DNA of 64,000 nucleotides from JAVVTR01 sp036653535. GTDB taxonomy: Bacteria; Bacteroidota; Bacteroidia; Bacteroidales; P3. The position numbers and the translations under genes were made by a program. The notes under the pieces were generated by a model. That model was not told the origin of the DNA and did no database searches. It worked only from the letters and a program-made list of their open reading frames with translations. Positions 33,460-41,033 of this stretch are shown here, piece after piece. Location of the stretch: NCBI GenBank assembly GCA_036653535.1, contig JAVVTR010000003.1, forward strand, positions 62,001 to 126,000, given 5' to 3'. Every line of letters begins with the position of its first letter. The first letter of the stretch is position 1.

Positions 33460-34709
33460 TAATTTTCTGTTTTTTTTGCATGATAATACAAGGTACTGCA
33501 ATTCTCTTCTTGAAGAAAGGTCTTGGTCGCATTTTTAATTTTTTCCGAACTCACTTTCCAATATTTGTCATCTTCTAAATTTAATTGCTGTGCTCCTCCC
33601 ATCAATTCAAAATAGGCCAAATTCATTGCTTTATCTAAAGCTTTCATATTAGAAAAAAGCAAAGAGGTTTCTAATTTGTTTTTTACTTTTTGTAATTCAT
33701 GATCTTCGGTTCCTTTAGTTTGCAATTTATCTATTTCTTTAAAAATACCCTCTTCTGCTCTCTGAAAAGAAACTCCTTCTTGTAAATTGCCGGATATAAC
33801 AAAAGTCCCTGGATCTATATCCGCCGATACATACGCATTTAAATCATTAAATAATCTTTGATTTTTAACCAATTCTACATAAAATCGAGAAGATTTTCCA
33901 TTGGAAAACACATCGGAAATTAAGTCGAAGGTATAAAAATCTTCCTCCATTCGTGCCCCTATATGATAAGCCTTATAAATGGCATCGGAAGGCACTTCTC
34001 TATATACACAGGCATGCCGAGCTCGTGTTTGGATAGGTTCTACGGGAAGCTTACGTAAAGGGCGATTTCCACGAGGAATACCGCCAAACCATTTTTGACT
34101 CCTTTCAAATATATCTAAAGCCTCTACATCGCCTGCCACCACTAATATTGCATTATCCGGACGATAATAAGTGTGATAAAAAATTTTAACATCCTCCAAG
34201 TTTATACTTTCTATATGAGAAATATCTTTTCCTATAGTAGACCAAGCGTATGGATGACGAACATAACACAAAGGTCGCATAATTAAACTGGCATCTCCAT
34301 AAGGTTGATTTAAATAACGTTCTTTAAATTCCTCGCTAACCACTCCTTTTTGCACTTTCAACTTTTTTTCCGTTATGGAAAGTGACAACATTCTATCACT
34401 TTCCAAGCGAAATGCCGTTTCTAAATTATCTTTAGGTATGCTAATATAATAATTAGTAAAATCATTATTCGTAAAAGCATTATTTTCTCCGCCTACTTTT
34501 TCTAATTCTTCATCAAAATCCTTCACGTGTTTAGACCCACTAAACATAAGATGTTCAAATAAATGTGCAAATCCGGTTTTATTCGGATCCTCATCTTTGG
34601 ATCCCACATCGTAAAGTAAGTTAAAAGCAACTATAGGCGTAGAAGTATCCTTATGTACCAATACTTTTAAGCCATTATCTAAAACACAGGATTCATAATC
34701 TATATGCAT
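33459..34709 (-). CDS. M16-family zinc peptidase, catalytic subunit
   Basis: A 416-residue M16B peptidase with an intact inverted zinc motif HLFEH (H49, E52, H53) and the downstream glutamate in VVSEEFKERY. LDNGLKVLVHKD opens the fold and SRFYVELVKNQRLFN starts the second lobe's substrate site, where the usual arginine-tyrosine pair is less clear than in the next gene. That complements the downstream protein, which lacks zinc ligands but keeps the R/Y site, as in alpha/beta M16 pairs. No signal peptide is visible, so the pair would act in the cytoplasm unless exported by another route. It overlaps purD by ten bases. Confidence 0.94.
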   Translation of the reverse strand: MHIDYESCVLDNGLKVLVHKDTSTPIVAFNLLYDVGSKDEDPNKTGFAHLFEHLMFSGSKHVKDFDEELEKVGGENNAFTNNDFTNYYISIPKDNLETAFRLESDRMLSLSITEKKLKVQKGVVSEEFKERYLNQPYGDASLIMRPLCYVRHPYAWSTIGKDISHIESINLEDVKIFYHTYYRPDNAILVVAGDVEALDIFERSQKWFGGIPRGNRPLRKLPVEPIQTRARHACVYREVPSDAIYKAYHIGARMEEDFYTFDLISDVFSNGKSSRFYVELVKNQRLFNDLNAYVSADIDPGTFVISGNLQEGVSFQRAEEGIFKEIDKLQTKGTEDHELQKVKNKLETSLLFSNMKALDKAMNLAYFELMGGAQQLNLEDDKYWKVSSEKIKNATKTFLQEENCSTLYYHAKKTEN

Positions 34710-35986
34710 AATAAATCCTTTCCTATATCCCCTCTAAAATATCTATCTTTAAATTTCACCTTGTCTACTTGCGTGTAGGTCTTTTTTATTGCGGTTCGCA
34801 AATCCGGATCTAAAGTGGTAACAGCAATCACTCGCCCGGCATTCGTTCGCATAGTTCCCAATTCATCCACAAAACTTCCTGCGTGAAAAAGATAGGTTTC
34901 CGCCGCTATATCGGCCCCTATTTCTATGGGATAATTGGTTTTATATTTTTCCGGATATCCTCCCGAAGCAAGCATAACACAAACGGCAAACTCCGACTTA
35001 ATCTTTAATTTTATTTCGTCTAATTTTTTAGGGGCAACCGACGAGAGTAGTTCCACAAAATCGCTTTCTATACGTGGTAGCACAACTTCTGTTTCCGGAT
35101 CCCCCATACGCACATTATATTCAATAACATAGGGTTCATCCCCCACTTTCATAAGGCCAATAAATAGAAATCCACTATAAGGTATTTTTTCTTTTTGAAG
35201 TTGAGATAGAGTAGGAATAATAATTTTTTCTTCCACTTTTCTCATTAAAGCATCCTCCACAAATGGAACTGGAGAAACTGCTCCCATTCCTCCGGTATTA
35301 AGCCCTTGATCCTTTTCTCCTATTTTCTTATAATCTTTAGCGGATGGTAGTATTTTGTAATTTTTTCCATCGGTTAAAACAAATACCGAAAATTCTATTC
35401 CTTGCAAAAACTCTTCTATAACTAATGTTTCAGAAGCTGATCCGAATTTTTTTTGCAATAACATTTCCTCCAAAGCCTCTTCTGCTTGTTGCAAATTTTC
35501 TGCAATAAGTACCCCTTTCCCGGAAGCTAATCCATCGGCTTTTAATACATATGGTGGTTTCAACGTTCTTAAAAAAACTCGGGCCGATTCTATTTGATCG
35601 GATTTAAAACTTTGATAGGCCGCAGTAGGAATACCGGCTCTTTTCATGAAATCCTTGGCAAAACTTTTACTACCTTCTAAACGGGCACCCGACTTACAAG
35701 GACCTATAATCTTAATATCTCGCATCGTACTATCCGCCAAAAAATAGTCGTGTATTCCTTTTACTAAAGGAAGTTCGGGCCCTACCAATATCATTCCTAT
35801 CTGCTTCTTTATTGCAAAATCTTTAATAGAAGCGAAATTTTCTATATCCAATGGAATATTTTCAGCCCAAAGTGCTGTACCTGCATTGCCAGGAGCCGCA
35901 TACAAAGCTTCTGTTTGTGGACTTTCTATTATTTTTTTAATAAATGCACTTTCTCTCCCTCCGGAACCTAAAACAAGAATATTCAT
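34700..35986 (-). CDS. purD: Phosphoribosylamine-glycine ligase PurD
   Basis: The second step of purine synthesis, joining glycine to phosphoribosylamine with ATP. The 428 residues match the family. The N-domain begins NILVLGSGGRESAF and the ATP-grasp region has PPYVLKADGLASGKGVLI, EEFLQGIEFSVFVLTDG and GGMGAVSPVPF. The metal-binding stretch EYNVRMGDPETEVVLPR is complete. It leads a minus-strand group with the M16 pair and perhaps the T9SS cargo gene. A -7 box TAACTTTG lies 73 bases upstream of the ATG. Confidence 0.98.
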   Translation of the reverse strand: MNILVLGSGGRESAFIKKIIESPQTEALYAAPGNAGTALWAENIPLDIENFASIKDFAIKKQIGMILVGPELPLVKGIHDYFLADSTMRDIKIIGPCKSGARLEGSKSFAKDFMKRAGIPTAAYQSFKSDQIESARVFLRTLKPPYVLKADGLASGKGVLIAENLQQAEEALEEMLLQKKFGSASETLVIEEFLQGIEFSVFVLTDGKNYKILPSAKDYKKIGEKDQGLNTGGMGAVSPVPFVEDALMRKVEEKIIIPTLSQLQKEKIPYSGFLFIGLMKVGDEPYVIEYNVRMGDPETEVVLPRIESDFVELLSSVAPKKLDEIKLKIKSEFAVCVMLASGGYPEKYKTNYPIEIGADIAAETYLFHAGSFVDELGTMRTNAGRVIAVTTLDPDLRTAIKKTYTQVDKVKFKDRYFRGDIGKDLLCI

Positions 35987-36059
35987 GGCTTATCTTTTTA
36001 ATATACTTTTATTTTATGCCCTTGGGGTAAAAGGGCGTAAAATAAGACTAGTTATTTTG

Positions 36060-36067
36060 CAAAGTTA
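36060..36067 (-). promoter_or_regulatory. -7 promoter element for purD
   Basis: Minus-strand TAACTTTG fits TAnnTTTG. It is back to back with the plus-strand promoter at 36076-36107. Confidence 0.45.
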
Positions 36068-36075
36068 AGCAAATA

Positions 36076-36107
36076 TTTGTTTTATTTGGGTTCATTTCCT
36101 ATCTTTG
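36076..36107 (+). promoter_or_regulatory. Full Bacteroidota promoter for the lipoprotein pair
   Basis: TTTG at 36076-36079 and TATCTTTG at 36100-36107 are separated by 20 bases, the spacing expected for the phylum's primary sigma factor. The first start codon follows 25 bases after the -7 box. Confidence 0.75.
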
Positions 36108-36132
36108 TAAGCCTTACGTATTAAATAAAACG

Positions 36133-36621
36133 ATGAAAAAAATCTTCACTATTTTGGCTTCTATACTTACCTTAAGCCTATTTTGTACTTCTTGTAAGCG
36201 CGATCCGGAACCACTAAGACTACCTGGAATTTGGAGTGAACAAAAATTACCATATTACGATACCTTGCCCCACTCCATGCACTCTTTAAAGTTAGATTGC
36301 CCTGGAACCTTTGAAATGGTAATTACCTCCTACCACAAGATATATCCGGGTTCCGAAAGTTTAGAAGATACGGCCTACAAGGAATTTATTAAAGGAAAAT
36401 ACGTAGTAAAAGATGGTGCTATTTCTTTTAATGGCAATTATTATACCGGCCCCGATTTTCACATTTTGGCCGATAGTAATAACACTTCCTATTCCTACGG
36501 ATTGTATATTTACAGTACCCAATATAAAATTGATGATACCCAGCTTACCTTAGGATTAAACGATATGAACCGTAACGATATAAGTACTTTTCACCAAAAA
36601 GAAGCTTATACTTGCTACTAA
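36133..36621 (+). CDS. Lipoprotein of unknown function
   Basis: A 162-residue protein with a lipoprotein signal (MKKIFTILAS start, hydrophobic core, lipobox ending CTSC at Cys21). The mature part starts KRDPEP and then LPGIWSEQKLPYYD, which resembles the opening of lipocalin-like beta-barrel lipoproteins of Bacteroidota. A GKYVVKDGAISFNGNYY strand pair follows. It has no enzyme motif. It is co-transcribed with the lipoprotein 30 bases downstream. No family can be named with certainty. Confidence 0.8.
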   Translation: MKKIFTILASILTLSLFCTSCKRDPEPLRLPGIWSEQKLPYYDTLPHSMHSLKLDCPGTFEMVITSYHKIYPGSESLEDTAYKEFIKGKYVVKDGAISFNGNYYTGPDFHILADSNNTSYSYGLYIYSTQYKIDDTQLTLGLNDMNRNDISTFHQKEAYTCY

Positions 36622-36651
36622 TCCATTGTGAACTCAAACCTTTATGGAGCT

Positions 36652-37818
36652 ATGTCTAACAAAACGCCTATTTGTCTTTTATTGTCTTTTTTTCTACTAC
36701 TTTGCGGTTGTAGAAGTGCGGAAAAATGGTATGAACTTGGGCAATACGACAAAGCCATCCACAAAGCCATTCCCAAAGTTTTAAAAGATCCTATTAAATT
36801 TTCTTCCGATCTAAAAGTAATACAACTCTCTTATCAAGCGGCGGTTCAAGAAGGTTTGGACCATATTGCAGCTCTAAAACGAAGTGGGGATCCTTCCATT
36901 TGGACCTCTGTTGTGGAGGAATATGAACTGCTATATTTAAGAGATAGTGCCCTTGCTTCCTTACCTACAGAAATAGTTCGCCAAATTTGCCCCTCCTTTC
37001 CAAATTACCACGACGATTTATACAATGCTAAATTGAAAGCCAGTGCTTATTTATACGCTTTAGGAAAACAATATTTAGATTCTGCCTCCGAGACACAAAG
37101 GCAATATGCTCGAGACGCCTATAAGTGTTTTACCAAAATATCTACTTATTTTCCCACTTACAAAGAGGTGGAAGAACTTACCAAAATAGCACAAAAATTA
37201 GGTTCTATACATATTCTCTTTCGTATCTCCGATAATAGATATTGGGTAAATTTACCTATGCAGGCTCAGAATGTTTTATTTAATATTAACCCAAGCAGTT
37301 TAAATAATGAATGGTTACATTGCTATGGGGGCAACAACGCTTTGAATGCCATAGAATCCGGGGTAGAGTTTCAATACGTTATTAGTTTAGAGATAACCGA
37401 TATTCAACTTAGTCCACTAAAAAGAGAAAGCCAAAATTATATTTCTCAAAAGAAAAAGACGGTTTCTGTCGAAATTAACGACTCTACTACCGTACAAAAA
37501 GAAATTACCATCGAATGTGAAGTAAATAAATTTCAAGAAAGCCAAATTTGCATTTTATATGGTCACTTGGAATTATATAACGTTTCGGCACAAAGAACAG
37601 AATACAAAAGCAATCTACAAGCGAATTATCCCTTTGTTAATGTATGGGCAGAAATAAAGGGTGATCCTAAAGCCTTGTCTCCCGAAGATGCAGATTTAGC
37701 GAATTGGCATCCCGTTTATCCTCCTTCTCCAAGCACAATGATTGTTAATGCAGCTGCAAAATTAGCCGTCGAAACACATAAATCCATAGAATATAGCATA
37801 CGAAACTATATCGAATAA
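36652..37818 (+). CDS. Large lipoprotein of unknown function
   Basis: A 388-residue lipoprotein with a short signal and lipobox LCGC (Cys20). I prefer the ATG at 36652, with GGAG just upstream and a signal that begins properly, over the GTG eight codons earlier. The first half is helical and tetratricopeptide-like (EKWYELGQYDKAIHKAI; later YARDAYKCFTKISTYFPTYKEVEEL). The second half is strand-rich, with SIHILFRISDNRYWVNLPM and VEINDSTTVQKEITIECEV. The overall plan resembles surface-exposed assembly factors, but I recognise no family. It ends just before a perfect 31-bp hairpin. Confidence 0.78.
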   Translation: MSNKTPICLLLSFFLLLCGCRSAEKWYELGQYDKAIHKAIPKVLKDPIKFSSDLKVIQLSYQAAVQEGLDHIAALKRSGDPSIWTSVVEEYELLYLRDSALASLPTEIVRQICPSFPNYHDDLYNAKLKASAYLYALGKQYLDSASETQRQYARDAYKCFTKISTYFPTYKEVEELTKIAQKLGSIHILFRISDNRYWVNLPMQAQNVLFNINPSSLNNEWLHCYGGNNALNAIESGVEFQYVISLEITDIQLSPLKRESQNYISQKKKTVSVEINDSTTVQKEITIECEVNKFQESQICILYGHLELYNVSAQRTEYKSNLQANYPFVNVWAEIKGDPKALSPEDADLANWHPVYPPSPSTMIVNAAAKLAVETHKSIEYSIRNYIE

Positions 37819-37830
37819 AAGAATATATTC

Positions 37831-37897
37831 AAATAGAATAAACGGAGAGTCCCCAAAAGTTAGAAAAACTTTTGGGGACTCTCCGTTTATTCTATTT
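37831..37897. terminator. Perfect 31-bp hairpin between convergent genes
   Basis: Bases 37831-37861 and 37867-37897 are exact reverse complements, with a 5-base loop (AGAAA). The stem contains GGAGAGTCCCC in its middle and A/T runs at its outer parts. It lies between the lipoprotein pair (+) and gyrB (-) and should stop transcription both ways. The stem is far longer than the 7-12 bp usual for a terminator. Confidence 0.9.
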
Positions 37898-37914
37898 AGG
37901 AAAGAAAAGATTTT

Positions 37915-39888
37915 CTAAGCATCAATCTTAGCATATTTAGCATTCTTCTCTATAAACTCCCGACGGGGTGCTACCTCATCCCCCATCAGCATAGAAAAGA
38001 CTCTATCACATTCCAAGGCATTCTCTATAGTTACCTGACGCAAGGTTCTAAAAGCAGGATCCATTGTTGTATGCCATAGTTGCTCGGAATTCATTTCTCC
38101 CAAACCTTTATATCGCTGTATATGTACTCCTCTTTGTTGCTTTCCGTCGTTCATTTCCTCCACTATAGCCAAACGTTCTTCTTCCGTCCAACAATAGCGT
38201 TCATTCTTCCCTTTTTTAATTAAATACAAGGGAGGAGTAGCTATATAAATATATCCATTCTCTATCATTTCTTTCATATGACGGAAAAAGAAAGTAAGAA
38301 TTAAAGTAGTAATATGACTTCCGTCCACATCCGCATCCGTCATAATAATTACCTTATGATAACGAAGTTTTGTTATATTTAAAGCTTTACTATCTTCTTC
38401 TGTACCAATAAAAACGCCCAAAGCGGTATATATGTTTTTTATTTCTTCACTTTCAAAAACTCTATGCAACATCGCTTTCTCCACATTCAATATTTTACCT
38501 CTCAAAGGCAATATTGCTTGAAAACGGCGATCTCTACCTTGTTTGGCGGTTCCACCCGCTGAGTCCCCTTCGACCAAATAGAGTTCACATGCGGCAGGAT
38601 CTTTATCCGAACAGTCGGATAATTTACCCGGCAAACTATTACTAGAAAACACACTTTTACGCTGTACTAATTCTCTTGCCTTACGAGCTGCATGACGAGC
38701 GGTTGCAGCTAATATTACTTTTTCTACGATCATGTGTGCTTCCTTGGGATGTTCTTCCAAGAAATAGGCTAACATTTCTCCCACTAATTGAGAAACTGCC
38801 GGAGTTAACTCACTATTCCCTAATTTGGTTTTGGTCTGACCTTCGAATTGAGGCTCTGCCACCTTTACCGATATCACCGCAGTAAGCCCCTCTCTAAAAT
38901 CGTCCCCCTTTATTTCTATTTTTTGTTTTTCTAACTTTTCTAACATACCCGACTTCTTAGCATAATCGCCTAAGGTCTTGGTAAGTCCCAAACGAAAACC
39001 GGTAAGATGGGTTCCCCCTTCTATAGTATTAATATTATTGGCGTAAGAATGCAAGTTTTCCGAAAATCCATCGTTATATTGCATAGAAAGTTCCACTGGA
39101 ATTCCGTTTTTTTCTCCTTCTATGTAAATGGGATCCTCCATTAGTGTATTACGATTGGCATCCAAATACTTAATAAAATCTTTTAAGCCTTCAGCCGAAT
39201 AAAAATCTTCTGTACGAGCTTGCCCCTGTTCATCTACACTTCTTTTATCTATCAATTTTAATCGCAAGCCCTTATTTAAAAAAGCTAATTCTCTAATACG
39301 ACTAGCCAAAATATCATAATCATAAACTAAAATAGAAAAGATACTGGAATCAGGTCTAAAAGTAACTAAGGTTCCTTGTTTATCACTATCCCCAACTATT
39401 TTTACGGAATAAAGAGGCTTCCCCTTTGCATATTCCTGAATATAGTGTTTTCCATCTCTAAAAACATCCACTTGCATGTGTTCCGACAATGCATTAACAC
39501 AAGAAACCCCCACTCCATGCAAACCACCAGAAACTTTATAGGTTCCTTTATCAAATTTTCCGCCTGCATGCAATACCGTCATTACTACTTCCAATGCGGA
39601 TTTCTTCTCCTTGGGGTGCATATCGGTAGGAATACCACGACCATTATCCATTACAGAAACGGAATTATCTTCCATTATGGTCACTGTTATTTCGGAACAA
39701 TAACCCGCCAAGGCCTCATCAATAGAATTATCTATCACTTCATACACCAAGTGGTGCAATCCACGCATATTAATATCTCCTATGTACATAGCAGGTCTTT
39801 TCCTTACGGCCTCCAACCCTTCCAAGACTTGGATATTTTGGGCTGTGTAATCTCCCTGTTTCTGCATATCACTTCCTAAATCGCTCAT
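37915..39888 (-). CDS. gyrB: DNA gyrase subunit B
   Basis: The ATPase and TOPRIM subunit of gyrase, which introduces negative supercoils. The GHKL ATP site has YEVIDNSIDEALAGYC, DNGRGIPTD and GGLHGVGVSCVNALS. The TOPRIM part has EGDSAGGTAKQGRDR and DADVDGSHI. The C-terminus GDEVAPRREFIEKNA is standard. I chose the ATG at 39888 (657 residues) over the TTG two codons earlier. A promoter with TTG, 20 bases and TATCTTTG lies upstream. gyrA is not in the window. Confidence 0.98.
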   Translation of the reverse strand: MSDLGSDMQKQGDYTAQNIQVLEGLEAVRKRPAMYIGDINMRGLHHLVYEVIDNSIDEALAGYCSEITVTIMEDNSVSVMDNGRGIPTDMHPKEKKSALEVVMTVLHAGGKFDKGTYKVSGGLHGVGVSCVNALSEHMQVDVFRDGKHYIQEYAKGKPLYSVKIVGDSDKQGTLVTFRPDSSIFSILVYDYDILASRIRELAFLNKGLRLKLIDKRSVDEQGQARTEDFYSAEGLKDFIKYLDANRNTLMEDPIYIEGEKNGIPVELSMQYNDGFSENLHSYANNINTIEGGTHLTGFRLGLTKTLGDYAKKSGMLEKLEKQKIEIKGDDFREGLTAVISVKVAEPQFEGQTKTKLGNSELTPAVSQLVGEMLAYFLEEHPKEAHMIVEKVILAATARHAARKARELVQRKSVFSSNSLPGKLSDCSDKDPAACELYLVEGDSAGGTAKQGRDRRFQAILPLRGKILNVEKAMLHRVFESEEIKNIYTALGVFIGTEEDSKALNITKLRYHKVIIMTDADVDGSHITTLILTFFFRHMKEMIENGYIYIATPPLYLIKKGKNERYCWTEEERLAIVEEMNDGKQQRGVHIQRYKGLGEMNSEQLWHTTMDPAFRTLRQVTIENALECDRVFSMLMGDEVAPRREFIEKNAKYAKIDA

Positions 39889-39920
39889 AATCAATATTTT
39901 GTATTATAAAAAACAATAAA

Positions 39921-39951
39921 CAAAGATAACGTAAATATCCTTTTTTTACAA
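39921..39951 (-). promoter_or_regulatory. Bacteroidota promoter for gyrB
   Basis: On the minus strand TTG (39949-39951) is followed after 20 bases by TATCTTTG (39921-39928). The start codon is 33 bases beyond. Confidence 0.7.
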
Positions 39952-39983
39952 GGGAAATAGAGGTATAATTATTAACAATTTTG

Positions 39984-39991
39984 TACTTTTG
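39984..39991 (+). promoter_or_regulatory. Candidate -7 promoter element for comB
   Basis: TACTTTTG fits TAnnTTTG but lies 132 bases before the comB start and has no clear -33 element. The stretch between contains no hairpin or reading frame that I can support. Confidence 0.4.
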
Positions 39992-40123
39992 CACACATCA
40001 AAAGAGGCCCCTGTAAAACGCTCTGCTATGGTAGATAGATTATAATTTATTCTTGCAACATGGCAATAGTTTAAGTGAATAAATAACCTTTTCAATTTTA
40101 TTAGAAACCATTCAAATTTTAGT

Positions 40124-40876
40124 ATGAAAACAAAACCCATCCCTCTCACAGTAGAAGTGTGCTTCTGCCCTCTTCTTTTTCCCCATATTCTTACTAAGGA
40201 AAACTATATAGTGGTGGTGGTGGATATTTGGCGGGCAACTACTTCCATTTGCACCGCTTTCGCTCATCAAGTTAAAGAAATTATTCCCGTTGCAGGCTCC
40301 AATTTAGCAAAAGAATACAAGCAAAAAGGTTATTTGGTTGCCTCAGAATGTAATGGAAAGCGAGAAGATTTTGCCGATTTTGGTAATTCTGCTTTTAATT
40401 TTATGAAAGCGGAACTAAAAGGAAAAACCATAGTTTATAATACTACCAATGGAACCCAGGCCATTATTTTAGCCTCCAAAAATTCATCAGCCGTAGTTAT
40501 TGGTGCTTTTTCCAATTTACACGCCTTAGGAGAATACTTACTAAAGCAAAATAAAAACGTGGTTATACTCTGTTCCGGCTGGAAAAATAAATTTTGTTTA
40601 GAAGATAGTTTATTTGCCGGCGCCTTAAGCGAATACTTATTGGGAAGCGCCCTTTTTAAAAGCGAATGTGATTCTGCAAAAGCTTCCCTACTCCTTTACC
40701 AAAGTGCCAAAAACGATTTATTAGGATTTTCACCCCATGCCGTTCATTTTCACCGATTACACGAACGTGGCTTAGAAGAAATAATACCCTATTCTCTTCT
40801 CTTAGACAGTTGTCCTGTTGTACCGATAATGAAAGAAAATAAATTAATTTTAGAATCTGCATTGCTTGAAATATAG
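40124..40876 (+). CDS. comB: ComB-family 2-phosphosulfolactate phosphatase-like protein
   Basis: ComB removes phosphate from 2-phosphosulfolactate, a step of coenzyme M synthesis in methanogens; Bacteroidota carry homologues whose role is unclear. Family marks are VVVVDIWRATTSICTAFAH near the start, ADFGNSAF, the strongly conserved VYNTTNGTQAI and CLEDSLFAGALSEYL. The 250 residues fit. It is a single-gene unit, divergent from gyrB and convergent with the porin gene. No other sulfolactate or coenzyme M gene is in the window, so the true substrate is open. Confidence 0.9.
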   Translation: MKTKPIPLTVEVCFCPLLFPHILTKENYIVVVVDIWRATTSICTAFAHQVKEIIPVAGSNLAKEYKQKGYLVASECNGKREDFADFGNSAFNFMKAELKGKTIVYNTTNGTQAIILASKNSSAVVIGAFSNLHALGEYLLKQNKNVVILCSGWKNKFCLEDSLFAGALSEYLLGSALFKSECDSAKASLLLYQSAKNDLLGFSPHAVHFHRLHERGLEEIIPYSLLLDSCPVVPIMKENKLILESALLEI

Positions 40877-40961
40877 ATTATCAACGAATGGAAACAATTG
40901 CACCTGTGGGTAAATTCTCTTGAAATTTTTATAGAAAGATAAACCTATCAACGTCTCCACG

Positions 40962-41010
40962 AAGGAAAAAATAAGAAAAAGAATTGTATTATTACTTTCC
41001 TTTTTTTAAT
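40962..41010. terminator. Weak hairpin with T-run after comB
   Basis: AAGGAAA (40962-40968) can pair with TTTCCTT (40996-41002), which is followed by more T. The 27-base loop is long, so this is a weak candidate for the terminator between convergent comB and porin genes. The rest of the 157-base gap shows nothing. Confidence 0.3.
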
Positions 41011-41033
41011 TATAGAAGCAAACGCCAAACTTT

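Noticed and set aside
33460..33501. Longer start for the non-catalytic M16 gene
   Set aside because: It overlaps the catalytic gene; the ATG in TAATG gives a normal N-terminus.
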